Translations under genes and position numbers: made by a program | Notes under the pieces: model-generated | What the model was told of the DNA's origin: nothing | The model's input: only the letters and a program-made list of their open reading frames with translations | The model's database searches: none | NCBI RefSeq assembly: GCF_910591885.1 | Contig: NW_025963627.1 | Span: forward strand, 62,001-126,000 | DNA from: Bombus terrestris | Taxonomy: Eukaryota > Arthropoda > Insecta > Hymenoptera > Apidae | DNA: 64,000 nucleotides | Direction: 5' to 3' | In this document: one piece after another, positions 1 through 11,481 of the stretch | Layout of the letters: each line of letters begins with the position of its first letter | Numbering within the stretch: the first letter of the stretch is position 1

Positions 1-790
1 GACACCGTTGGACATCGCTGGACACCGTTGGACATCGTTGGACACCGTGGGACAACGTGGGACAACGTGGGACAACGTGGGACAACGTGGGACAACGTGG
101 GACAACGTGGGACAACGTGGGACAACGTGGGAAAACGTGGGACAACGTGGGACACCGTTGGACATCGCTGGACACCGTTGGACATCGTTGGACACCGTGG
201 GACAACGTGGGACAACGTGGGACATCGTGGGACAACGTGGGACAACGTGGGACAACGTGGGACATCGTGGGACACCGTGGGACAACGTGGGACAACGTGG
301 GACAACGTGGGACCACGTGGGAAACCATGGAACAACGTGGGACAACGTGGGACACCGTTGGACATCGTTGGACAACGTGGGACAACGTGGGACAACGTGG
401 GACAACGTGGGACAACGTGGGACATCGTGGGACACCGTTGGACATCGTTGGACATCGTTGGACACCGTTGGACACCGTTGGACAACGTGGGACATCGTGG
501 GACAACGTGGGACAACGTGGGACAACGTGGGACAACGTGGGACACCGTTGGACACCGTGGGACACCGTTGGACACCGTTGGACACCGTTGGACATCGTTG
601 GACATCGTTGGACATCGTGGGACACCGTTGGACATCGTTGGACATCGTTGGACACCGTTGGACATCGTTGGACACCGTTGGACATCGTTGGACATCGTTG
701 GACATCGTGGGACACCGTTGGACATCGGTGGACATCGTTGGACACCGTTGGACATCGTTGGACATCGTTGGACATCGTTGGACACCGTTG
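1..790 (+). repeat. Truncated tail of a superblock cut by the window start
   Basis: This segment matches the end of the next superblock (about 10,692-11,481) unit for unit at the markers. The pair gaccacgtgg then gaaaccatgg starts at 311, exactly 480 bp before the gacaccgtta unit at 791; in the next copy the pair starts at 11002, again 480 bp before gacaccgtta at 11482. It also holds the gacatcggtg unit (721) and a full 29-unit GTTG island. It is therefore the 3' end of a block that began before the window. Confidence 0.85.
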
Positions 791-830
791 GACACCGTTA
801 GACACCGTTGGACATCGTTGGACACCGTGG
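541..830 (+). repeat. GTTG island, 29-unit form (first copy)
   Basis: A cluster of C-T and T-T units ending in gttg, in a fixed order, with gacatcggtg at 721 and gacaccgtta at 791. Because these units end in TG instead of GG, the island lacks the regular GGG runs that fill the rest of the array. The same ordered 29 units recur at 2631-2920, 11232-11521, 13312-13601, 18802-19091, 27342-27631 and, in region II, 47563-47852. A form without the first three units stands at 35153-35412, 38963-39222 and 41433-41692. A 14-unit form is at 20882-21021 and 29423-29562. It marks the end of a block in both regions. Confidence 0.8.
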
Positions 831-2880
831 GACAACGTGGGACAACGTGGGACACCGTGGGACAACGTGGGACAACGTTGGACAACGTGGGACATCGTGG
901 GACAACGTGGGACAACGTGGGACAACGTGGGACACCGTTGGACACCGTTGGACACCGTTGGACACCGTTGGACATCGTTGGACACCGTGGGACAACGTGG
1001 GACAACGTGGGACAACGTGGGAAACCATGGAACAACGTGGGACAACGTGGGACACCGTTGGACATCGTTGGACAACGTGGGACAACGTGGGACAACGTGG
1101 GACAACGTGGGACAACGTGGGACAACGTGGGACAACGTGGGACACCGTTGGACACCGTGGGACACCGTTGGACACCGTTGGACATCGTTGGACACCGTGG
1201 GACAACGGGGGACAACGTGGGACAACGGGGGACAACGTGGGACAACGTGGGACAACGTGGGACAACGTGGGACAACGTGGGACAACGTGGGACAACGTGG
1301 GACAACGTGGGACATCGTGGGACAACGTGGGACAACGTGGGACAACGTGGGACAACGTGGGACAACGTGGGACATCGTGGGACAACGTGGGACAACGTGG
1401 GACAACGTGGGACAACGTGGGACAACGTGGGACACCGTTGGACACCGTTGGACACCGTTGGACACCGTTGGACATCGTTGGACACCGTGGGACAACGTGG
1501 GACAACGTGGGACAACGTGGGAAACCATGGAACAACGTGGGACAACGTGGGACACCGTTGGACATCGTTGGACATCGTTGGACACCGTGGGACAACGTGG
1601 GACAACGTGGGAAAACGTGGGACAACGTGGGACACCGTTGGACATCGCTGGACACCGTTGGACATCGTTGGACACCGTGGGACAACGTGGGACAACGTGG
1701 GACAACGTGGGACAACGTGGGACAACGTGGGACAACGTGGGACAACGTGGGAAAACGTGGGACAACGTGGGACACCGTTGGACATCGCTGGACACCGTTG
1801 GACATCGTTGGACACCGTGGGACAACGTGGGACAACGTGGGACATCGTGGGACAACGTGGGACAACGTGGGACAACGTGGGACATCGTGGGACACCGTGG
1901 GACAACGTGGGACAACGTGGGACAACGTGGGACAACGTCGGACAACGTGGGACAACGTGGGACATCGTGGGACAACGTGGGACAACGTGGGACAACGTGG
2001 GACAACGTGGGACAACGTGGGACAACGTGGGACAACGTGGGACACCGTTGGACACCGTGGGACACCGTTGGACACCGTTGGACATCGTTGGACACCGTGG
2101 GACAACGTGGGACAACGTGGGACAACGTGGGACAACGTGGGACATCCTGGGACAACGTGGGACAACGTGGGACAACGTGGGACAACGTGGGACATCGTGG
2201 GACAACGTGGGACAACGTGGGACAACGTGGGACATCGTGGGACAACGTGGGACAACGTGGGACAACGTGGGACAACGTGGGACACCGTTGGACACCGTTG
2301 GACACCGTTGGACACCGTTGGACATCGTTGGACACAGTGGGACAACGTGGGACAACGTGGGACAACGTGGGACAACGTGGGACAACGTGGGACAACGTGG
2401 GACATCGTGGGACAACGTGGGACAACGTGGGACAACGTGGGACAACGTTGGACATCGTTGGACAACGTGGGACAACGTGGGACAACGTGGGACAACGTGG
2501 GACAACGTGGGACATCGTGGGACACCGTTGGACATCGTTGGACATCGTTGGACACCGTTGGACACCGTTGGACAACGTGGGACATCGTGGGACAACGTGG
2601 GACAACGTGGGACAACGTGGGACAACGTGGGACACCGTTGGACACCGTGGGACACCGTTGGACACCGTTGGACACCGTTGGACATCGTTGGACATCGTTG
2701 GACATCGTGGGACACCGTTGGACATCGTTGGACATCGTTGGACACCGTTGGACATCGTTGGACACCGTTGGACATCGTTGGACATCGTTGGACATCGTGG
2801 GACACCGTTGGACATCGGTGGACATCGTTGGACACCGTTGGACATCGTTGGACATCGTTGGACATCGTTGGACACCGTTG
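791..2880 (+). repeat. Subunit a of superblock 1 (2,090 bp)
   Basis: Starts with gacaccgtta and ends just before the next one. It keeps the same marker spacing as the following subunit: gaaaccatgg at +230 and +730, gaaaacgtgg at +820, gacatcctgg at +1,350. Local differences are a C-G unit at 851 and an A-T unit at 871 where the next subunit has A-G, and a second gacaacgggg at 1221. It parts from subunit b at about 2441, where an A-T unit leads into a T-type stretch and the GTTG island at 2631-2920. A unique gacacagtgg lies at 2331. Confidence 0.8.
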
Positions 2881-4940
2881 GACACCGTTAGACACCGTTG
2901 GACATCGTTGGACACCGTGGGACAACGTGGGACAACGTGGGACAACGTGGGACAACGTGGGACAACGTGGGACAACGTGGGACATCGTGGGACAACGTGG
3001 GACAACGTGGGACAACGTGGGACACCGTTGGACACCGTTGGACACCGTTGGACACCGTTGGACATCGTTGGACACCGTGGGACAACGTGGGACAACGTGG
3101 GACAACGTGGGAAACCATGGAACAACGTGGGACAACGTGGGACACCGTTGGACATCGTTGGACAACGTGGGACAACGTGGGACAACGTGGGACAACGTGG
3201 GACAACGTGGGACAACGTGGGACAACGTGGGACACCGTTGGACACCGTGGGACACCGTTGGACACCGTTGGACATCGTTGGACACCGTGGGACAACGGGG
3301 GACAACGTGGGACAACGTGGGACAACGTGGGACAACGTGGGACAACGTGGGACAACGTGGGACAACGTGGGACAACGTGGGACAACGTGGGACAACGTGG
3401 GACATCGTGGGACAACGTGGGACAACGTGGGACAACGTGGGACAACGTGGGACAACGTGGGACATCGTGGGACAACGTGGGACAACGTGGGACAACGTGG
3501 GACAACGTGGGACAACGTGGGACACCGTTGGACACCGTTGGACACCGTTGGACACCGTTGGACATCGTTGGACACCGTGGGACAACGTGGGACAACGTGG
3601 GACAACGTGGGAAACCATGGAACAACGTGGGACAACGTGGGACACCGTTGGACATCGTTGGACATCGTTGGACACCGTGGGACAACGTGGGACAACGTGG
3701 GAAAACGTGGGACAACGTGGGACACCGTTGGACATCGCTGGACACCGTTGGACATCGTTGGACACCGTGGGACAACGTGGGACAACGTGGGACAACGTGG
3801 GACAACGTGGGACAACGTGGGACAACGTGGGACAACGTGGGACAACGTGGGACAACGTGGGAAAACGTGGGACAACGTGGGACACCGTTGGACATCGCTG
3901 GACACCGTTGGACATCGTTGGACACCGTGGGACAACGTGGGACAACGTGGGACATCGTGGGACAACGTGGGACAACGTGGGACAACGTGGGACATCGTGG
4001 GACACCGTGGGACAACGTGGGACAACGTGGGACAACGTGGGACAACGTCGGACAACGTGGGACAACGTGGGACATCGTGGGACAACGTGGGACAACGTGG
4101 GACAACGTGGGACAACGTGGGACAACGTGGGACACCGTTGGACACCGTGGGACACCGTTGGACACCGTTGGACATCGTTGGACACCGTGGGACAACGTGG
4201 GACAACGTGGGACAACGTGGGACAACGTGGGACATCCTGGGACAACGTGGGACAACGTGGGACAACGTGGGACAACGTGGGACATCGTGGGACAACGTGG
4301 GACAACGTGGGACAACGTGGGACATCGTGGGACAACGTGGGACAACGTGGGACAACGTGGGACAACGTGGGACACCGTTGGACACCGTTGGACACCGTTG
4401 GACACCGTTGGACATCGTTGGACACCGTGGGACAACGTGGGACAACGTGGGACAACGTGGGACAACGTGGGACAACGTGGGACAACGTGGGACATCGTGG
4501 GACAACGTGGGACAACGTGGGACAACGTGGGACAACGTGGGACATCGTGGGACAACGTGGGACAACGTGGGACAACGTGGGACAACGTGGGACACCGTTG
4601 GACACCGTGGGACACCGTTGGACACCGTTGGACATCGTTGGACACCGTGGGACAACGGGGGACAACGTGGGACAACGTGGGACAACGTGGGACAACGTGG
4701 GACAACGTGGGACAACGTGGGACAACGTGGGACAACGTGGGACAACGTCGGACAACGTGGGACAACGTGGGACATCGTGGGACAACGTGGGACAACGTGG
4801 GACAACGTGGGACAACGTGGGACAACGTGGGACACCGTTGGACACCGTGGGACACCGTTGGACACCGTTGGACATCGTTGGACACCGTGGGACAACGTGG
4901 GACAACGTGGGACAACGTGGGACAACGTGGGACATCGTAG
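2881..4940 (+). repeat. Subunit b of superblock 1 (2,060 bp), ends at a gacatcgtag unit
   Basis: Aligned with subunit a at a distance of 2,090 bp through gaaaccatgg (3111, 3611), gacaacgggg (3291), gaaaacgtgg (3701) and gacatcctgg (4231). Runs of A-G units differ by two units in two places, in opposite senses (around 3,841 and 4,081), so the overall spacing is restored. It ends with gacatcgtag at 4931-4940, whose TAG is one of the few stop triplets on this strand. Confidence 0.8.
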
Positions 4941-7190
4941 GACAACGTGGGACAACGTGGGACACCGTGGGACAACGTGGGACAACGTGGGAAAACGTGG
5001 GACAACGTGGGACACCGTTGGACATCGCTGGACACCGTTGGACATCGTTGGACACCGTGGGACAACGTGGGACAACGTGGGACAACGTGGGACAACGTGG
5101 GACAACGTGGGACAACGTGGGACAACGTGGGACAACGTGGGAAAACGTGGGACAACGTGGGACACCGTTGGACATCGCTGGACACCGTTGGACATCGTTG
5201 GACACCGTGGGACAACGTGGGACAACGTGGGACATCGTGGGACAACGTGGGACAACGTGGGACATCGTGGGACAACGTGGGACAACGTGGGACACCGTTG
5301 GACACCGTTGGACATCGTTGGACACCGTGGGACAACGTGGGACAACGTGGGACAACGTGGGAAACCATGGAACAACGTGGGACAACGTGGGACACCGTTG
5401 GACATCGTTGGACAACGTGGGACAACGTGGGACAACGTGGGACAACGTGGGACAACGTGGGACAACGTGGGACAACGTGGGACACCGTTGGACACCGTGG
5501 GACACCGTTGGACACCGTTGGACATCGTTGGACACCGTGGGACAACGGGGGACAACGTGGGACAACGTGGGACAACGTGGGACAACGTGGGACAACGTGG
5601 GACAACGTGGGACAACGTGGGACAACGTGGGACAACGTGGGACAACGTGGGACATCGTGGGACAACGTGGGACAACGTGGGACAACGTGGGACAACGTGG
5701 GACAACGTGGGACATCGTGGGACAACGTGGGACAACGTGGGACAACGTGGGACAACGTGGGACAACGTGGGACACCGTTGGACACCGTTGGACACCGTTG
5801 GACACCGTTGGACATCGTTGGACACCGTGGGACAACGTGGGACAACGTGGGACAACGTGGGAAACCATGGAACAACGTGGGACAACGTGGGACACCGTTG
5901 GACATCGTTGGACATCGTTGGACACCGTGGGACAACGTGGGACAACGTGGGAAAACGTGGGACAACGTGGGACACCGTTGGACATCGCTGGACACCGTTG
6001 GACATCGTTGGACACCGTGGGACAACGTGGGACAACGTGGGACAACGTGGGACAACGTGGGACAACGTGGGACAACGTGGGACAACGTGGGACAACGTGG
6101 GACAACGTGGGAAAACGTGGGACAACGTGGGACACCGTTGGACATCGCTGGACACCGTTGGACATCGTTGGACACCGTGGGACAACGTGGGACAACGTGG
6201 GACATCGTGGGACAACGTGGGACAACGTGGGACAACGTGGGACATCGTGGGACACCGTGGGACAACGTGGGACAACGTGGGACAACGTGGGACAACGTCG
6301 GACAACGTGGGACAACGTGGGACATCGTGGGACAACGTGGGACAACGTGGGACAACGTGGGACAACGTGGGACAACGTGGGACACCGTTGGACACCGTGG
6401 GACACCGTTGGACACCGTTGGACATCGTTGGACACCGTGGGACAACGTGGGACAACGTGGGACAACGTGGGACAACGTGGGACATCCTGGGACAACGTGG
6501 GACAACGTGGGACAACGTGGGACAACGTGGGACATCGTGGGACAACGTGGGACAACGTGGGACAACGTGGGACATCGTGGGACAACGTGGGACAACGTGG
6601 GACAACGTGGGACAACGTGGGACACCGTTGGACACCGTTGGACACCGTTGGACACCGTTGGACATCGTTGGACACCGTGGGACAACGTGGGACAACGTGG
6701 GACAACGTGGGACAACGTGGGACAACGTGGGACAACGTGGGACATCGTGGGACAACGTGGGACAACGTGGGACAACGTGGGACAACGTGGGACATCGTGG
6801 GACAACGTGGGACAACGTGGGACAACGTGGGACAACGTGGGACACCGTTGGACACCGTGGGACACCGTTGGACACCGTTGGACATCGTTGGACACCGTGG
6901 GACAACGGGGGACAACGTGGGACAACGTGGGACAACGTGGGACAACGTGGGACAACGTGGGACAACGTGGGACAACGTGGGACAACGTGGGACAACGTCG
7001 GACAACGTGGGACAACGTGGGACATCGTGGGACAACGTGGGACAACGTGGGACAACGTGGGACAACGTGGGACAACGTGGGACACCGTTGGACACCGTGG
7101 GACACCGTTGGACACCGTTGGACATCGTTGGACACCGTGGGACAACGTGGGACAACGTGGGACAACGTGGGACAACGTGGGACATCGTAG
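4941..7190 (+). repeat. 2,250-bp tandem duplicate of subunit b in superblock 1
   Basis: All markers of 2881-4940 recur exactly 2,250 bp downstream: gaaaccatgg 3111/3611 at 5361/5861, gacaacgggg 3291 at 5541, gacatcctgg 4231 at 6481, gacatcgtag 4931 at 7181. The first ~310 bp (4941-5250) instead match the sequence that follows the second gacatcgtag (7191-7500). The switch from one pattern to the other lies in the A-G/T-G units at about 5231-5290, the likely junction of one unequal exchange. The other superblocks lack this extra copy. Confidence 0.85.
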
Positions 7191-8480
7191 GACAACGTGG
7201 GACAACGTGGGACACCGTGGGACAACGTGGGACAACGTGGGAAAACGTGGGACAACGTGGGACACCGTTGGACATCGCTGGACACCGTTGGACATCGTTG
7301 GACACCGTGGGACAACGTGGGACAACGTGGGACAACGTGGGACAACGTGGGACAACGTGGGACAACGTGGGACAACGTGGGACAACGTGGGAAAACGTGG
7401 GACAACGTGGGACACCGTTGGACATCGCTGGACACCGTTGGACATCGTTGGACACCGTGGGACAACGTGGGACAACGTGGGACATCGTGGGACAACGTGG
7501 GACAACGTGGGACAACGTGGGACATCGTGGGACACCGTGGGACAACGTGGGACAACGTGGGACAACGTGGGACAACGTCGGACAACGTGGGACAACGTGG
7601 GACATCGTGGGACAACGTGGGACAACGTGGGACAACGTGGGACAACGTGGGACAACGTGGGACACCGTTGGACACCGTGGGACACCGTTGGACACCGTTG
7701 GACATCGTTGGACACCGTGGGACAACGTGGGACAACGTGGGACAACGTGGGACAACGTGGGACATCCTGGGACAATGTGGGACAACGTGGGACAACGTGG
7801 GACAACGTGGGACATCGTGGGACAACGTGGGACAACGTGGGACAACGTGGGACATCGTGGGACAACGTGGGACAACGTGGGACAACGTGGGACAACGTGG
7901 GACACCGTTGGACACCGTTGGACACCGTTGGACACCGTTGGACATCGTTGGACACCGTGGGACAACGTGGGACAACGTGGGACAACGTGGGACAACGTGG
8001 GACAACGTGGGACAACGTGGGACATCGTGGGACAACGTGGGACAACGTGGGACAACGTGGGACAACGTGGGACATCGTGGGACAACGTGGGACAACGTGG
8101 GACAACGTGGGACAACGTGGGACACCGTTGGACACCGTGGGACACCGTTGGACACCGTTGGACATCGTTGGACACCGTGGGACAACGGGGGACAACGTGG
8201 GACAACGTGGGACAACGTGGGACAACGTGGGACAACGTGGGACAACGTGGGACAACGTGGGACAACGTGGGACAACGTGGGACAACGTCGGACAACGTGG
8301 GACAACGTGGGACATCGTGGGACAACGTGGGACAACGTGGGACAACGTGGGACAACGTGGGACAACGTGGGACACCGTTGGACACCGTGGGACACCGTTG
8401 GACACCGTTGGACATCGTTGGACACCGTGGGACAACGTGGGACAACGTGGGACAACGTGGGACAACGTGGGACAACGTAG
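7191..8480 (+). repeat. Subunit c of superblock 1 (1,290 bp)
   Basis: A shortened subunit that lacks about the first 770 bp of a and b: gacatcctgg lies 580 bp after its start marker instead of 1,350. Directly after gacatcctgg (7761) is the only gacaatgtgg in the window (7771), a CpG-to-TpG change private to this copy. It ends at gacaacgtag (8471-8480), where the homologous place in superblocks 2 and 3 has gacatcgtag and superblock 4 has gacatcgtgg. Confidence 0.75.
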
Positions 8481-8820
8481 GACAACGTGGGACAACGTGG
8501 GACAACGTGGGACAACGTGGGACATCGTGGGACAACGTGCGACAACGTGGGACAACGTGGGACATCGTGGGACAACGTGGGACAACGTGGGACAACGTGG
8601 GACAACGTGGGACACCGTTGGACACCGTTGGACACCGTTGGACACCGTTGGACATCGTTGGACACCGTGGGACAACGTGGGACAACGTGGGACAACGTGG
8701 GAAACCATGGAACAACGTGGGACAACGTGGGACACCGTTGGACATCGTTGGACATCGTTGGACACCGTGGGACAACGTGGGACAACGTGGGACAACGTGG
8801 GACAACGTGGGACAACGTGG

Positions 8821-8831
8821 GAACAACGTGG
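8821..8831 (+). other. First frame slip: an 11-bp unit with one extra A
   Basis: The unit reads gaacaacgtgg instead of gacaacgtgg. Before it, units start at positions ending in 1; after it, at positions ending in 2. The homologous places in superblocks 2 and 3 (about 17.26 and 24.58 kb) have the same neighbours without the extra base, so the change is private to this copy. Confidence 0.9.
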
Positions 8832-9091
8832 GACATCGTGGGACACCGTTGGACACCGTGGGACAACGTGGGACACCGTTGGACACCGTTGGACATCGTT
8901 GGACACCGTGGGACAACGTGGGACAACGTGGGACAACGTGGGACAACGTGGGACAACGTGGGACAACGTGGGACAACGTCGGACAACGTGGGACAACGTG
9001 GGACAACGTGGGACAACGTGGGACATCGTGGGACAACGTGGGACAACGTGGGACAACGTGGGACAACGTGGGACAACGTGGGACAACGTGG

Positions 9092-9151
9092 GAAACCACG
9101 GAACAACGTGGGACAACGTGGGACACCGTTGGACATCGTTTTACATCGTTG
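9092..9151 (+). repeat. Linked variant: gaaaccacgg followed by a TTTTAC change (copy 1)
   Basis: The unit gaaaccacgg (9092) lies 49 bp before the TTA of a gacatcgttt/tacatcgttg pair (TTA at 9141). The same linked pair recurs with identical 49-bp spacing in superblocks 2-4. It is a good tag for segment d. A second TTTTAC at 9381 has ordinary A-G units where gaaaccacgg would stand. Confidence 0.85.
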
Positions 9152-9380
9152 GACACCGTGGGACAACGTGGGACAACGTGGGAAAACGTGGGACAACGTG
9201 GGACACCGTTGGACATCGCTGGACACCGTTGGACATCGTTGGACACCGTGGGACAACGTGGGACAACGTGGGACAACGTGGGACAACGTGGGACAACGTG
9301 GGACAACGTGGGACAACGTGGGACAACGTGGGACAACGTGGGACAACGTGGGACAACGTGGGACACCGTTGGACATCGTT

Positions 9381-9391
9381 TTACATCGTTG
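9381..9391 (+). repeat. Second TTTTAC change of superblock 1, without the linked gaaaccacgg
   Basis: The TTA at 9381 is 240 bp after the first. In superblocks 2 and 4 the pair spacing is 250 bp and in superblock 3 it is 230 bp, differences of whole units. Unlike the other copies, no gaaaccacgg precedes it. Confidence 0.75.
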
Positions 9392-11481
9392 GACACCGTG
9401 GGACAACGTGGGACAACGTGGGAAAACGTGGGACAACGTGGGACACCGTTGGACATCGCTGGACACCGTTGGACATCGTTGGACACCGTGGGACAACGTG
9501 GGACAACGTGGGACAACGTGGGACAACGTGGGACAACGTGGGACAACGTGGGACAACGTGGGACAACGTGGGACAACGTGGGACATCGTGGGACAACGTG
9601 GGACAACGTGGGACAACGTGGGACAACGTGGGACAACGTGGGACAACGTGGGACAACGTGGGACAACGTGGGACAACGTGGGACAACGTGGGACAACGTG
9701 GGACAACGTGGGACATCGTGGGACAACGTGGGACAACGTGGGACAACGTGGGACAACGTGGGACAACGTGGGACAACGTGGGACAACGTGGGACACCGTT
9801 GGACATCGCTGGACACCGTTGGACATCGTTGGACACCGTGGGACAACGTGGGACAACGTGGGACAACGTGGGACAACGTGGGACAACGTGGGACAACGTG
9901 GGACAACGTGGGACAACGTGGGAAAACGTGGGACAACGTGGGACACCGTTGGACATCGCTGGACACCGTTGGACATCGTTGGACACCGTGGGACAACGTG
10001 GGACAACGTGGGACATCGTGGGACAACGTGGGACAACGTGGGACAACGTGGGAAACCATGGAACAACGTGGGACAACGTGGGACACCGTTGGACATCGTT
10101 GGACAACGTGGGACAACGTGGGACAACGTGGGACAACGTGGGACAACGTGGGACATCGTGGGACACCGTTGGACATCGTTGGACATCGTTGGACACCGTT
10201 GGACACCGTTGGACAACGTGGGACATCGTTGGACACCGTTGGACATCGTTGGACATCGTTGGACATCGTTGGACACCGTTGGACACCGTTGGACACCTTT
10301 GGACATCGTTGGACACCGTGGGACAACGTGGGACAACGTGGGACAACGTGGGACAACGTGGGACAACGTGGGACAACGTGGGACATCGTGGGACAACGTG
10401 GGACAACGTGGGACAACGTGGGACCACGTGGGACAACGTGGGACAACGTGGGACAACGTGGGACATCGTGGGACAACGTGGGACAACGTGGGACAACGTG
10501 GGACAACGTGGGACAACGTGGGACACCGTTGGACACCGTTGGACACCGTTGGACACCGTTGGACATCGTTGGACACCGTGGGACAACGTGGGACAACGTG
10601 GGAGAACGTGGGAAACCATGGAACAACGTGGGACAACGTGGGACCCCGTTGGACATCGTTGGACATCGTTGGACACCGTGGGACAACGTGGGACAACGTG
10701 GGAAAACGTGGGACAACGTGGGACACCGTTGGACATCGCTGGACACCGTTGGACATCGTTGGACACCGTGGGACAACGTGGGACAACGTGGGACAACGTG
10801 GGACAACGTGGGACAACGTGGGAAAACGTGGGACAACGTGGGACACCGTTGGACATCGCTGGACACCGTTGGACATCGTTGGACACCGTGGGACAACGTG
10901 GGACAACGTGGGACATCGTGGGACAACGTGGGACAACGTGGGACAACGTGGGACATCGTGGGACACCGTGGGACAACGTGGGACAACGTGGGACAACGTG
11001 GGACCACGTGGGAAACCATGGAACAACGTGGGACAACGTGGGACACCGTTGGACATCGTTGGACAACGTGGGACAACGTGGGACAACGTGGGACAACGTG
11101 GGACAACGTGGGACATCGTGGGACACCGTTGGACATCGTTGGACATCGTTGGACACCGTTGGACACCGTTGGACAACGTGGGACATCGTGGGACAACGTG
11201 GGACAACGTGGGACAACGTGGGACAACGTGGGACACCGTTGGACACCGTGGGACACCGTTGGACACCGTTGGACACCGTTGGACATCGTTGGACATCGTT
11301 GGACATCGTGGGACACCGTTGGACATCGTTGGACATCGTTGGACACCGTTGGACATCGTTGGACACCGTTGGACATCGTTGGACATCGTTGGACATCGTG
11401 GGACACCGTTGGACATCGGTGGACATCGTTGGACACCGTTGGACATCGTTGGACATCGTTGGACATCGTTGGACACCGTTG

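Larger units (their letters stand above)
791..11481 (+). repeat. Superblock 1 (10.69 kb) of a higher-order repeat
   Basis: Runs from one gacaccgtta unit (791) to the one at 11482. Subunits: a 791-2880, b 2881-4940, a 2,250-bp duplicate of b 4941-7190, c 7191-8480, d 8481-11481. Compared with superblock 2 (7,570 bp) it carries the 2,250-bp duplication and about 900 bp extra in segment d, less about 29 bp of unit-number differences; these add up exactly to its length. It also carries the first 1-bp frame slip (8821-8831), which no other superblock shares. Confidence 0.85.
8481..11481 (+). repeat. Segment d of superblock 1 (3.0 kb), with about 900 bp extra
   Basis: Contains gacaacgtgc (8531), the 11-bp unit (8821-8831), gaaaccacgg (9092) and two TTTTAC changes (TTA at 9141 and 9381). 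From the second TTTTAC to the next gacaccgtta is 2,101 bp here but 1,201 bp in superblocks 2 and 3. The extra ~900 bp lies at about 10.0-10.96 kb and includes gacacctttg (10292), gaccacgtgg (10422), gagaacgtgg (10602) and gaccccgttg (10642). The gacacctttg unit otherwise occurs only in region II, so this insert resembles region II sequence. Confidence 0.7.

Noticed and set aside
8821..8831. Frame slips as programmed frameshift sites or gene boundaries
   Set aside because: They are single-copy changes in non-coding repeat, absent from homologous blocks, with no coding frame to shift.
9132..9151. TTTTAC units as promoter or terminator signals
   Set aside because: Only four consecutive Ts in an otherwise ordinary unit; they are best explained as two substitutions inherited with the block.
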